From contig JAJTDF010000005.1 of NCBI GenBank assembly GCA_021294835.1, forward strand, positions 1 to 62,052: a stretch of DNA of 62,052 nucleotides, given 5' to 3'. This DNA comes from Planctomycetaceae bacterium (lineage in GTDB: Bacteria; Planctomycetota; Phycisphaerae; Phycisphaerales; UBA1924). A program made the translations under genes and the position numbers. The notes beneath the pieces are model-generated. The model made no database searches. It saw only the letters and a list, made by a program, of their open reading frames with translations, and was not told the origin of the DNA. Positions 1-8,663 of this stretch are shown piece by piece. How positions within the stretch are numbered: the first letter of the stretch is position 1; each line of letters begins with the position of its first letter.

Positions 1-2
1 CC

Positions 3-596
3 GTCGGCCGTGACCTCATCGGCCCCAAGTGCAGCATGACCGGCGGTCGTCTCGCCGTCGCACGACGCTGTGTGCTTGAGGTGGTGGGCAACAGCAAGAA
101 CATCCCCACCGAGATCGAACTGGGTTCCATTCCCGGCCTCCGCACGCTTGGCCGCACCGCCCAGCAGCTCATTCCCCGGTTGCAGATCCGCGCCGACAGG
201 GCCGCCGCCGATCTGGCCACCCTCAAAGCCGCCACCGGCAAGCTCACCCACGCCCAGGCCGAGCATCTGACCGAACTTGAGTACGCCGCGTCGCAGGCCA
301 TGGGTCGCATCGGTCCTCTGCAGGACCGCATCCTCCGCATCTCCGATCTGCTGGTTCGTCACGGAGCAATCGACCTCACCATCCTGGGCTGTCTGCACGC
401 CGGCGTCCGCATCATCGCCGGACAATCGACGCTGACCTTCACAGCCGACGTTCAGGGGCCCATCCGCCTCACCGTCGATGTCCACGGCCAGCCTGTCTGC
501 ACTGAGGGATACGGCATCAACCCCGGCCCCTGCGTTGACCTCGCCCCCCTTGCCCAGATCGCCAGAACGCCCGAAGAACTCCTGCTGGTCGCCTGA
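3..596 (+). CDS. FapA-family (DUF342) protein, C-terminal part
   Basis: The frame is open from the left edge, so the gene begins outside the window and only about 197 residues are seen. The start of the visible part has the Gly-rich parallel beta-roll look of DUF342/FapA proteins (GRDLIGPKCSMTGGRL, then VVGNSKNIPTEIELG). A helical, probably coiled-coil stretch follows (roughly residues 60-125 of the fragment), then a short beta-rich tail. FapA proteins are polymer-forming cytoplasmic or membrane-associated proteins often found near flagellar or chemotaxis genes, but their exact role is unclear. No flagellar gene is adjacent here; the flagellar block lies 24 kb away. The family assignment is from motif pattern only. 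Confidence 0.55.
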   Translation, partial: VGRDLIGPKCSMTGGRLAVARRCVLEVVGNSKNIPTEIELGSIPGLRTLGRTAQQLIPRLQIRADRAAADLATLKAATGKLTHAQAEHLTELEYAASQAMGRIGPLQDRILRISDLLVRHGAIDLTILGCLHAGVRIIAGQSTLTFTADVQGPIRLTVDVHGQPVCTEGYGINPGPCVDLAPLAQIARTPEELLLVA

Positions 597-725
597 TCCG
601 CGGCCCATCCGGACCGCCCGCCGCCCCAAATGCCCGTTTGGCCGCTGCTCCATCGGGCCCGCCGCCGGGTGGTGAATCTCCCTGTTTGTGGTGGAATCAC
701 GCCGACCGGCGGCCCAAAATCACCC

Positions 726-2087
726 GTGAACAGTCGCCCGACCGCGTGCCCGCGCCCGTTGTTCCGCCCGAACCCTGTCGGGTGGACGGCTGTCGCGTGC
801 CTCTTGGCGGCGCTGGCCGGCCCGGCGATCCTCGCCCAGCCCGCTGGTTCGCCCCCTCCCCCGCCTGTTCCGGCTCCCGGCCCTGTCTCGTCCTCTCCCA
901 CGGGCTCCATCGCCGGCGAAGAGCGCGAGGCCCTGATCGTTCTCGATGACGGCCAGCGGCTCGAGGGCGTGCTCGTCGAAGACACCACCACCCAGGTCAC
1001 GCTCCGCATCGGCGACATCGCCACCCCCATCCCGCGCGAGCGCATCCAGCGAGTCACCGTCCTGCCCCCGGTTATCGAACGCTACCGCGACCTTCGCGCT
1101 GCCATGACCGATGACGACGCCGACGGCCTGGTCTCCCTGGCCGACTGGCTCGTCCGCCGTCGCCGGCTCGATCTGGCCCTGCAGGAAATGGAGGCCCTGC
1201 TCATTCGCCGGCCCGATTTCGAGCCCGCGCGTCAGATGCGCGACCTCGTCGCCCAGCAGATCATGCTTCGTGACCGTCGCACCCCCCCCTCGCTCCCCGC
1301 CGGTCCGGCCCCTGGGCAGCCTTCAATCCAGCCCGACGCCGGCACCGCAGCCGCCCCTGCAGTGCCCCTGCTCTCCGCCGAGCAGATCAACCTCATCAAG
1401 GTCTTCGAACTGGATCTGGCCAACCCGCCCAGCCTCTCCATCCCCCGCCCGGTCATGGAGCGGGCCCTGGAGCGGTACGCCGGCAACCCGCTCATCCCCG
1501 CCAGCCGCGAGGGTCGCGAGGCCATCCTCCGCCAGGGCCCCGTCGAGCAGCTCGACTTGCTCTTCCGCCTTCGCGCTCGCGAGTTCTACGGGAGTGTCCG
1601 CGTGCAGGGCCAGCCCGAGTCCATCCGTCGCTTCAAGGACGATGTCCACGCCACGTTCCTCATCAACGCCTGCGCCACCAGCGCCTGCCACGGCGGGCTT
1701 GAGGCCGGAAGGCTGGTGCTCGCCAACCGCCGCCCGCAGAGCGACCCCACCGTCTACACCAACCTGCTCATCCTCGAGCGATTCCGCACTTCGGACGGCC
1801 GCCCGCTGATCGATTGGGACCAGCCCGAACGCTCCGTGCTGCTGCACATGGGCCTCCCGCGTGAGGACTCCCTCGCCCGCCACCCCGTCGTGCCCCGCGC
1901 CGGCACCACCAGCGACGCCTGGCGGCCCACCTTCCGCTCCACCGACGACCTGCGCTTCCAGGAAATCGTCCGCTGGATGAAGTCCATGTACCAGCCACGT
2001 CCCGACTCCGGCATGGACTACACACCCGTCCGCCCCTTCACGCCCCCGGCCCCCGCAGCACCCGGCCAGCCCGCTGCGCCGCGCTGA
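726..2087 (+). CDS. Secreted protein with cytochrome-like CX4CH motif
   Basis: About 453 residues from the GTG at 726. I prefer this start because it puts a signal-peptide-like segment (GWTAVACLLAALAGPAILAQ) near the N-terminus; an ATG at 630 in the same frame would add 32 unlikely residues. A Pro-rich linker is followed by a small beta domain (LIVLDDGQRLEGVLVEDTT) of the kind seen in planctomycete proteins that test how a value is encoded or bound. A helical repeat region comes next, then a C-terminal part with CATSACHGG, a CX4CH motif. The usual c-type haem site is CX2CH, so haem binding is possible but not secure. It is a periplasmic or surface protein of unknown function, upstream of deoC with no obvious link to it. 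Confidence 0.6.
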   Translation: MNSRPTACPRPLFRPNPVGWTAVACLLAALAGPAILAQPAGSPPPPPVPAPGPVSSSPTGSIAGEEREALIVLDDGQRLEGVLVEDTTTQVTLRIGDIATPIPRERIQRVTVLPPVIERYRDLRAAMTDDDADGLVSLADWLVRRRRLDLALQEMEALLIRRPDFEPARQMRDLVAQQIMLRDRRTPPSLPAGPAPGQPSIQPDAGTAAAPAVPLLSAEQINLIKVFELDLANPPSLSIPRPVMERALERYAGNPLIPASREGREAILRQGPVEQLDLLFRLRAREFYGSVRVQGQPESIRRFKDDVHATFLINACATSACHGGLEAGRLVLANRRPQSDPTVYTNLLILERFRTSDGRPLIDWDQPERSVLLHMGLPREDSLARHPVVPRAGTTSDAWRPTFRSTDDLRFQEIVRWMKSMYQPRPDSGMDYTPVRPFTPPAPAAPGQPAAPR

Positions 2088-2146
2088 ATTCCCTCCGCCC
2101 AGTCGCCCCTCGCCTCCCTGCTCCCGATCACCCAGCAGAACGCACC

Positions 2147-3064
2147 ATGCCCACCACCACCGTCGATAAGGTCATGGCCGAGCACCGCGCCGCCTCCTTC
2201 ACCAAGCGCAGCATCAAGGCCGACGCCAAACTCGCCGGGCTCCGCCTGGCCGCCAGCATGGTCGACCTGACCACCCTGGAAGGCAAGGACTCCCCGGAGA
2301 AGGTTCGCGGGCTCTGCCGCAAGGCCGTCTGCCCCGGCGACGGCCGCGTGGACTGCCCGCCCGTCGCCGCCGTCTGCGTTTACCCCAGCCTGGTCGCCGT
2401 CGCCCGCAAGGAACTCGACAAGTACCCCGGCAACACCGTCAAGATCGCCGCCGTCGCCACCGGCTTCCCCAGCGGCCAATACCCCATCGGCGTCCGCCTT
2501 GAGGACACCCGCCGCGCCGTTGAGGCCGGCGCCGACGAGATCGACATGGTCATCTCCCGCGGAGCCTTCCTCGCCGGCGACCACCGCCGCGTGCACGAGG
2601 AGATCATCCGCACCGTCGAAGCCTGCGGGCCCGCCCACCTCAAGGTCATCCTCGAGACCGGCGAACTGGAAACCCTCGATAACGTCCGCGCCGCTTCAGA
2701 TCTGGCCATCGACGCCCTCTCCCGCTCCGGCGCCGTCGGCGGCTTCATCAAGACCAGCACCGGCAAGGTCGAGCCCGCCGCCACCATGCCCGTCACCCTG
2801 GTGATGCTCGAGGCCATCCGCGACCACTACCTGGCCACCGGCGAAGTGATCGGCATGAAGCCCGCCGGCGGCATCCGCACCGCCAAGCAGGCCCTGCACT
2901 ATCTGGTCATGCTCAAAGAGACCCTCGGCGTGGTCGACCCGCGCTTCATGACCCCGCAGTGGTTCCGCTTCGGCGCCTCGGCGCTGCTCAACGACCTGCT
3001 CCGCCAGATGGACTGGCTCGCCCGGGGCAAGTACGCCGCGCGCTACGACTTCGGCGAGGCCTGA
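2147..3064 (+). CDS. deoC: Deoxyribose-phosphate aldolase
   Basis: A 305-residue class I aldolase that splits 2-deoxyribose 5-phosphate into glyceraldehyde 3-phosphate and acetaldehyde in deoxynucleoside breakdown, in the cytoplasm. The signature FIKTSTGK, which carries the Schiff-base lysine, is present at about residue 203, and KPAGGIR further on supplies the second conserved lysine. GADEIDMVI matches the family's central strand with the catalytic Asp. It is longer than the roughly 220-260 residues usual for the family, through an N-terminal extension and a C-terminal tail (WFRFGASALLNDLLRQMDW is still typical). It is preceded by a 59-base gap and has no deo partners nearby. The gene downstream is convergent. 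Confidence 0.93.
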   Translation: MPTTTVDKVMAEHRAASFTKRSIKADAKLAGLRLAASMVDLTTLEGKDSPEKVRGLCRKAVCPGDGRVDCPPVAAVCVYPSLVAVARKELDKYPGNTVKIAAVATGFPSGQYPIGVRLEDTRRAVEAGADEIDMVISRGAFLAGDHRRVHEEIIRTVEACGPAHLKVILETGELETLDNVRAASDLAIDALSRSGAVGGFIKTSTGKVEPAATMPVTLVMLEAIRDHYLATGEVIGMKPAGGIRTAKQALHYLVMLKETLGVVDPRFMTPQWFRFGASALLNDLLRQMDWLARGKYAARYDFGEA

Positions 3065-3094
3065 TCGCCCCCGCCGCCGGCCGCCAGCCGCCGG

Positions 3095-4702
3095 TTACGG
3101 GCAGCCCTCAGCAAACGCGTTGATGAACGCCGTGAAGTCGTCGCCGGTGATCAGCCCATCCGGCGTCGCCGGCGGGCCGCCAATCCCCGTGATGTCCGCC
3201 ACCAGCCCCCCCTCAGCGAACGCGTTGATGAACGCCGTGAAGTCGTCGCCGGTGATCAGCCCGTCCGGCGCTGCCGGCGGACCGCCGATCCCCGTGATGT
3301 CCGCCGGGTTGCACCCCGCCGGCGGCGGCGTGTTCACCGCCACCGTCGCCTGACGGCTGACCAGCGGCGTAGCGCACCCAGGGAACGTGATCACCAGTTG
3401 GTACGTCCCGGCGTCCGCCGTCGCGCTGGGCGCGATCGCCAACGACAGCGTGTTCACGCCCGAGACCGTTGCGCCGTTGGCCAACGCTGTACCGTTCTTC
3501 TTCCACTGCAGCACCGCACCGGTTGGCAGATCGGGTGTCGGCGTCACCGTCAGGCTGATCAGTCCCGGTTCATTCACCGTCACATCCGCCGGTCCCGCCA
3601 GGTTGATCGTCGGACACGGGTTCGGCTCGCCGATGCACCTCACCTGCCGCACCCCTCGAAACGCCCGGTTCGTTCCCGCCGCCGCGATCAGCGACACGCT
3701 CGCCGTCGCCCCGCTGCCGGTGTCCAACACCCGCACAAGTCGGTTGTCCGTCGTCGTCGCCACCAGCAGCGTGTCGCCCGGCTCCGGCTCGCAGTCCACC
3801 ACCTGGTCCACCGCCCGCACGCCCACGCTGGTCCCGACGGAAACCGTGTACGCCAGCGTCCACGTGCCCCCGTTCAGCGTCCACTTCTGCACCCCACCCG
3901 ATCCGTTGGTCCGGTCATCGGCGACATACAGCGTCGATTCCCCCACCAGCACGAAGTCGTACGCGCTCGGCCCCGCGCTCGTCGGCAGCCCCGGCAGCAG
4001 GCTGATCACCTGCCCCGACGTCGTCGGCAGCCCCGTGCCCACCTTGGATACCCCTTGAAACGACCCCGAGGCCGAACTCACATACAACTGCCCCGCCATC
4101 ACGTTCACCACTCGCGTGTTGGTCACCGTGGTCGACAACTGCACCGACGTGGTCGCCCCCAGGCTCCCCACAAACCGCACCCCGCTCACCGCCGCCCCGC
4201 CCGCCCCGGCGGTCCAGAATCGCTCCCCGTTGTCGCTGGCCACTGATCGGATACTCGCCAGGTTGTACGCGTCGCTCAGCGCCGTGCTGGTATTCACCCC
4301 GCCGTCCCGCCCTACCCGCGCAATCACCCGGTTTGCCGCAGTGGCCGTCGTGCCCGAGATGCCCGCCGTCCCCGCGTCCGCGTCATACCCCGCCAGCAGC
4401 AGGTACTGCCCGTTCGCGCTCACACCCAGATACCCCTCGCTTGTCGACGTCCCCGAGATCACCAGCCGCTTCTGGCTCCCGTTCACCGTCGTCGGCAAGG
4501 CGATCGACTGCACCAGCGCCCCGCCCAATGTGTACTCATCAATGAACACCGCCGTCCCCGCGTTGGTCAGCGTCGCGTTGCCGTGCCCGATCCGAACCAC
4601 CGCGATGTTGCCGCCCACCAGCGGTTCGGTTCCCCACGTTTGGCCCGCCATCACCGCCATCGCCATCGCCCCCATCAGTCCGCTGCAGCAAATACGCGTC
4701 AT
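3095..4702 (-). CDS. Secreted protein with Ig-like domain and tandem GC-type dockerin
   Basis: About 535 residues from the ATG at 4702, chosen because GAGAGGTG lies just upstream and because it gives a clean signal peptide (MTRICCSGLMGAMAMAVMAG). The frame stays open further upstream, but that stretch is not protein-like. The body is a long beta-rich, probably propeller-like region with Thr/Gly-rich strands. It is followed by an Ig-like domain (about residues 375-460: GAVLQWKKNGTAL, ending DAGTYQLVI). The C-terminus holds two copies of a 35-residue unit with PDGLITGDDFTAFINAF, the calcium-binding-type GC-type dockerin known mainly from Phycisphaerae, bounded by Cys. It is probably surface-attached or secreted; the ligand is unknown. 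It sits between the convergent deoC and a divergent MATE gene. Confidence 0.8.
   Translation of the reverse strand: MTRICCSGLMGAMAMAVMAGQTWGTEPLVGGNIAVVRIGHGNATLTNAGTAVFIDEYTLGGALVQSIALPTTVNGSQKRLVISGTSTSEGYLGVSANGQYLLLAGYDADAGTAGISGTTATAANRVIARVGRDGGVNTSTALSDAYNLASIRSVASDNGERFWTAGAGGAAVSGVRFVGSLGATTSVQLSTTVTNTRVVNVMAGQLYVSSASGSFQGVSKVGTGLPTTSGQVISLLPGLPTSAGPSAYDFVLVGESTLYVADDRTNGSGGVQKWTLNGGTWTLAYTVSVGTSVGVRAVDQVVDCEPEPGDTLLVATTTDNRLVRVLDTGSGATASVSLIAAAGTNRAFRGVRQVRCIGEPNPCPTINLAGPADVTVNEPGLISLTVTPTPDLPTGAVLQWKKNGTALANGATVSGVNTLSLAIAPSATADAGTYQLVITFPGCATPLVSRQATVAVNTPPPAGCNPADITGIGGPPAAPDGLITGDDFTAFINAFAEGGLVADITGIGGPPATPDGLITGDDFTAFINAFAEGCP
3106..3302 (-). repeat. Two direct 105-base units encoding the dockerin repeats
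   Basis: Units begin at 3106 and 3211. The 105-base period equals 35 codons, and the two units are nearly identical at the DNA level. They encode the paired ADITGIGGPP...FTAFINAFAEG segments. The near-identity suggests recent duplication or gene conversion. Confidence 0.85.
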
Positions 4703-4984
4703 GGTGACACCTCTCTCGTTCCAGCCAACATGTCGCCCCTGCCGTCTCACGCCCGACCGGCGACCAAGGGCACACGGCAGCATCCCGCCCGGCAAGATAC
4801 CCCCAACCCTTCGAGTGTGCCTCACTTTCCAGTATGAACCACCCCAAGCGGTCGCTTCTCGGACGTTTCCCTGCGCCGTCTGTTCGTTCCACAGTCATCT
4901 CCCCGTACCGTCCGTCCGGCCGGCCACCCGCATCGTGGCCCGGCCCGCACCCGCTGCCCGCGGTCCCTACGTTCCCTTCGCTCC

Positions 4985-6724
4985 ATGACCGAGGCGTCAT
5001 CTTCCGACAACCCGTCCCATCCATCGCCATCCGTCCAGCCGCCGGCCCCGCCGCAGGCTCGCCCGCCCTCGATCTCCCTTGATCCGGTCAGTCTGGATCC
5101 GTCGGAAGAGCCCGCCCTGTCCTGGCCGCAGCGCTCGACCCAGTTGGTCCGCTCGCTGGCCGCTCGCGTCGGCGGCCCCATCGCCGCCCGTCTGCCTGCC
5201 CCCCTGACCTCCTTCGCCGCCGGCGATCTCGCCGACGAACGCGCCGTCATCCGCAGCGGCCGCCTCGCGGGCCTCTCTATGAACGCCGCCATCTTCGTGA
5301 TGGCCTGGCCCATCCTCACCGAGTCCGCCCTGAACTCCCTCGTCGGGCTGGTTGACACCGCCCTGGCCGCCGGCCTCAGCCAGGCCGCCACCGACGCCGT
5401 CGGCGGGGCCGCCTACGTCCTCTGGTTCCTCGGCCTGATCACCATGGCCATCGGCGTCGGCGCCACCGCCATCATCTCCCGCGCCATGGGCGCCGGTCGC
5501 CCCCACGTCGCCCGCGCCGCCCTCGGCCAGGCCGTCACCCTCGCCAGCATTGGCGGCGTCCTCGTCGCCGCTGCCATGTTCGCCGCCGCCCCCGCGGTCG
5601 GCGCCGTGCTCTCCATGCAGGGCCAGACCCTTCACGACTTCACCGTCTACATGCGGGCCATGTCCCTCGGCGTGCCCTTCTCCACCATCATGTTCGCCGC
5701 CATCGCCTGCGCCCGGGGCCTGGGCGACACCCTCAGGCCCCTCCTGGTCATGTGCCTGCTCAACGTCGTCAACATGGTCGTCAGTTGGTCCCTCGCCGGC
5801 GTCGATCTCGCCCGCACCGACGCCGCCGGCGTCCGCCACGTGCTCATCGACAACCCCTTCAACTTCAACCTCGGCATCCTCGGCATCGGCCTGGGCACCG
5901 CCTTCGCCCAGATGGTCGGCTGTGCCCTCATCCTCTGGTTCCACATCAAAGGCCGCTCGGGCATCGCCCTCCGCCGCTTCTGGATGCGTCCCCACCGCGT
6001 CACCATCGCTCGCATGGTCCGCCTGGGTCTCCCCAACTTCTTCGAGACCTTCGGCATGTGGCTCGGCAACTTCCTGATCATCCTCATGGTCGGCTGGCTC
6101 GCCCTCACCGCACCCGCAGTTGCCGTGTCCGATGCCTCCGCCGGCCTGCTCGGCGCCCACCTGATCGCCATCCGCATCGAGGCCCTGAGTTTCCTCCCCG
6201 GCTTTGCCATGGGCGTCGCCTCCGGCGCCCTCGCCGGGCAATACCTCGGTGCCGGTCGGCCCGATCTCGCCCGCACCGTCGCCCTCCGCTGTGCGCTCTT
6301 CGCCGCCGCCCTCATGGGCCTGGTCGGCTTCGCCTTCATCTTCGGCGGCAGCTTCCTGGTCAGCCTCATCAGCCAGCAGCCCGCCCACCTGGCCCTCGCC
6401 CCCAAACTCCTGTTCATCACCGGCCTGGTTCAGGTCCCCTTCGCCCTGGCCATCGTCTTCCGCTCCACCATGCACGGCGCCGGCGACGTCCGCGCCGTCA
6501 TGCTCATGACCTGGTTCTCCACCTGGGGCCTCCGCCTGCCCCTCGCCTATGCCATCAGCGGCGTCGCCATCCCCTTGGGTGAAGGCCGTTTCCTTCCCAA
6601 CCCCTTCGGCCCCGGCTGGGGGCTCCCCGGCCTCTGGGTCGGCCTGTGCACCGAGATCGCCCTCCGCTGCATCGTCTACTCCGCACGCTTCGCGCACGGC
6701 GGCTGGGTCAAAGCCCGCGTCTGA
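4985..6724 (+). CDS. MATE-family multidrug/sodium efflux transporter
   Basis: A 579-residue inner-membrane antiporter of the MATE family, which exports drugs or organic cations in exchange for Na+ or H+. After about 95 polar, Pro/Ser-rich residues come twelve hydrophobic segments. The first half begins IFVMAWPILTESALNSLVGLVDTALA and the second half begins RMVRLGLPNFFETFGMWLG, which are the usual twin starts of the two MATE bundles. GVGATAIISRAMGAGR is the typical loop after helix 2. The family is usually 440-480 residues, so the N-terminal extension is long, and a start further in is possible. It stands alone between a divergent secreted-protein gene and the convergent lpxC. Confidence 0.9.
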   Translation: MTEASSSDNPSHPSPSVQPPAPPQARPPSISLDPVSLDPSEEPALSWPQRSTQLVRSLAARVGGPIAARLPAPLTSFAAGDLADERAVIRSGRLAGLSMNAAIFVMAWPILTESALNSLVGLVDTALAAGLSQAATDAVGGAAYVLWFLGLITMAIGVGATAIISRAMGAGRPHVARAALGQAVTLASIGGVLVAAAMFAAAPAVGAVLSMQGQTLHDFTVYMRAMSLGVPFSTIMFAAIACARGLGDTLRPLLVMCLLNVVNMVVSWSLAGVDLARTDAAGVRHVLIDNPFNFNLGILGIGLGTAFAQMVGCALILWFHIKGRSGIALRRFWMRPHRVTIARMVRLGLPNFFETFGMWLGNFLIILMVGWLALTAPAVAVSDASAGLLGAHLIAIRIEALSFLPGFAMGVASGALAGQYLGAGRPDLARTVALRCALFAAALMGLVGFAFIFGGSFLVSLISQQPAHLALAPKLLFITGLVQVPFALAIVFRSTMHGAGDVRAVMLMTWFSTWGLRLPLAYAISGVAIPLGEGRFLPNPFGPGWGLPGLWVGLCTEIALRCIVYSARFAHGGWVKARV

Positions 6725-6729
6725 ACTGG

Positions 6730-6777
6730 CCCGTCACCCCGCCCATCACCCCGCTCGTCACTCCGCCCATCACCCCG
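6730..6777. repeat. Four 12-base tandem repeats between convergent genes
   Basis: Four consecutive 12-base units at 6730, 6742, 6754 and 6766, close to CCCATCACCCCG. Units 2 and 4 are identical. The array fills the 57-base gap between the MATE stop and the lpxC stop. No hairpin terminator is evident there. Confidence 0.8.
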
Positions 6778-6781
6778 CCGC

Positions 6782-7747
6782 TCAACTGAACCGCTGCACG
6801 ATCGCCGTCGCCATCGCGTGGTTCTGCGCATGCCCCGTGCGGCACGCGGTCACCCGGCCCACGATCCATCGCATCCCGCCGCCCGCCAGCGTCAAGTCCC
6901 CGATCATGTCCAGCACCTTGTGCCGCGCCGGCTCTCCCGGCAACCGTTCAGCCGTATCCACCGGCCCGTCCGGGCCGATCACCAGAACGTCCTTCGGCTC
7001 CAGATGCGAGAACATCCCCGCCGCCCGCATCGCCCGCGCCTCCGCATCGGTGCAGAACGTCCGGCACGGCGCGATCTGCGACCGGTAGGCCTCCGCCGAC
7101 GCCCCGCCCGGCAGCAACGCAAACGACGCACGGTGCGGCGCAATCGGCGACCCCGCCCCATAGTCCAGCCAGTACTCACACACCAGCGCATCCGCCGGGT
7201 CGCCTTCGGTCAGCGGCTCGGCGCGAATCCACATCTGCCCGCTCGCGTCCCGCAGCTCAATCCGCTCCCGCACCACCAGCGGCCCGGCCTCACCACCCCG
7301 CATCGGCACCGCCGCCCGACCCGCCTGCTCAATCGCTTCCAGGAACGGCAGCGATGACCCGTCCATCAGCGGCACTTCAGCGCCACCAACCTCCACAAAC
7401 GCGTCGGTGATCCCCGCCGCCGTCAGCGCGCTCAAAAGATGCTCCACCGTGCTGATCGCCCCCGTCGCCCCCGGGCACGTCGGGTCCGCGCACAGCACCG
7501 TCTGCCTCGGCCGCGTGATCACATGCCCCACCCGCGCCGGCACCGCCGGCAGTTCCGCCAGATCCGTCCGCCGCAGCACCAGCCCGCGCGGGTGCTCCCC
7601 GCACGGGTGAATCGTCACCCGGCTCGGCAGCGAACTGAACAGACCCACCCCCGTCAGCGTCACCGCGCGGGCCACCGTTCCGCGGCAGGGTGCACCGCCT
7701 TGCTCACCCGGAACGGGTGACTCGCGTTGGGGTTGACGAGCTATCAC
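6782..7747 (-). CDS. lpxC: UDP-3-O-acyl-N-acetylglucosamine deacetylase
   Basis: A 321-residue zinc hydrolase that removes the acetyl group from UDP-3-O-acyl-GlcNAc, the committed step of lipid A synthesis, in the cytoplasm. TGVGLFSS near the N-terminus, STVEHLLSAL (first zinc His), VPLMDGSSLPF, PCRTFC, HKVLDMIGDLTLAG (zinc His and Asp) and CRTGHAQNHAM (catalytic His) are all visible in the usual order. The first 25 residues are not conserved, so the true start may lie slightly further in. Its presence implies a lipopolysaccharide-type outer membrane. It is divergent from the lipoprotein gene at 7873, and no other lpx gene is nearby. Confidence 0.92.
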   Translation of the reverse strand: MIARQPQRESPVPGEQGGAPCRGTVARAVTLTGVGLFSSLPSRVTIHPCGEHPRGLVLRRTDLAELPAVPARVGHVITRPRQTVLCADPTCPGATGAISTVEHLLSALTAAGITDAFVEVGGAEVPLMDGSSLPFLEAIEQAGRAAVPMRGGEAGPLVVRERIELRDASGQMWIRAEPLTEGDPADALVCEYWLDYGAGSPIAPHRASFALLPGGASAEAYRSQIAPCRTFCTDAEARAMRAAGMFSHLEPKDVLVIGPDGPVDTAERLPGEPARHKVLDMIGDLTLAGGGMRWIVGRVTACRTGHAQNHAMATAIVQRFS

Positions 7748-7872
7748 GTCCCCGAATGTTAGTAATCGCTTGCGAACTTGGCGACCCCCCCTGAAACGCC
7801 CCTCCGCACCCTGCCAACCATCTGCCCTCGACGCTGCGTGTGCGTCCCGTTCCGCCCCTGTTGAGCCCGCCC

Positions 7873-8601
7873 ATGATCACCCGTTGCCCGGCATTTGCCC
7901 TGAGTGTTCTGCTCGCCGCCCTCACCACCACCCTCGCCGGCTGCGGGGCTGACGCCTGGCGCGCCGACCCCGACAGCCCGGCCGATGACCAGTGGGGGGG
8001 GGGCGGCCCGATCTCCGCACCGGTCTACGGCCCCTCGCCCGACGGCCCCCGGCCCGGCCCGCGTCCGTACTCCACCATCCCCGACGACGCTCAGCCCATG
8101 GAAACCGGCACCGGCGAGTTCCGCTTCATCGCCCCCGAGGATGGCCGCGTCTGGGTCGGTAACGACGCCCGCCGCTTCCTGGTCGTCGCCGCCAACGTCA
8201 AGCGGGGCGATGAGCTGCAGGTCATCCCCCGGCGCGACCGTGTCCGCCTGGAGGATCGCGACATCTACGCGTCCAACATGGAAAGCCGCGACCCCCACAC
8301 CGTCTTCTTCCGCCCCGCCACGACTGACTGGCGAGGCCGCACCATCAAGCCCTATGGCGGCATCCCCTCCTCCGCCCGGCACGTCGCCGGTGGCGAGGGC
8401 ATCGTCACCTTCCAGGCCGATGTCGACGGCACCGTCTATGTCGGAAACGACCGCACCAAGGCCATGATCACCACCGTCGCCGTCCGCGCCGGTCAGGTCG
8501 TCGAGGTTGACGCCAAGAACGATCAGGTCAAACTCAACGGCAAGGTGGTCTACAACCGCAACCTCGAGAGCAAGCACGCCCACTCCATCTTCTTCAAGTA
8601 A
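7873..8601 (+). CDS. Lipoprotein with two copies of a small beta domain
   Basis: About 242 residues from the ATG at 7873, chosen because it gives a lipoprotein signal ending LAALTTTLAGCG. The mature part has a disordered Pro/Gly linker and then two copies of an approximately 60-residue domain. Copy 1 has DGRVWVGNDARR... with MESRDPHTVFF near its end. Copy 2 has DGTVYVGNDRTK... with LESKHAHSIFF at the C-terminus. Each copy looks like a compact beta-sandwich or barrel. I do not recognise a named family. A run of ten G (7994-8003) in the linker encodes four Gly residues, and a slip there would change the frame. It probably faces the periplasm or outer membrane. Confidence 0.7.
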   Translation: MITRCPAFALSVLLAALTTTLAGCGADAWRADPDSPADDQWGGGGPISAPVYGPSPDGPRPGPRPYSTIPDDAQPMETGTGEFRFIAPEDGRVWVGNDARRFLVVAANVKRGDELQVIPRRDRVRLEDRDIYASNMESRDPHTVFFRPATTDWRGRTIKPYGGIPSSARHVAGGEGIVTFQADVDGTVYVGNDRTKAMITTVAVRAGQVVEVDAKNDQVKLNGKVVYNRNLESKHAHSIFFK

Positions 8602-8663
8602 CGCCCCGATTCGCCCTCGCGTCCGCCGCACACCCGCCCGGGCACGCGAACAATCCGCTGCAC

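Noticed and set aside
7762-7771. GTAATCGCTT near the lpxC start, the same ten-base core as the LacI operators
   Set aside because: Only the core matches; the outer palindrome bases differ (11 of 14). It is far from the sugar locus, and repression of lpxC by a sugar regulator is unlikely. Probably chance.
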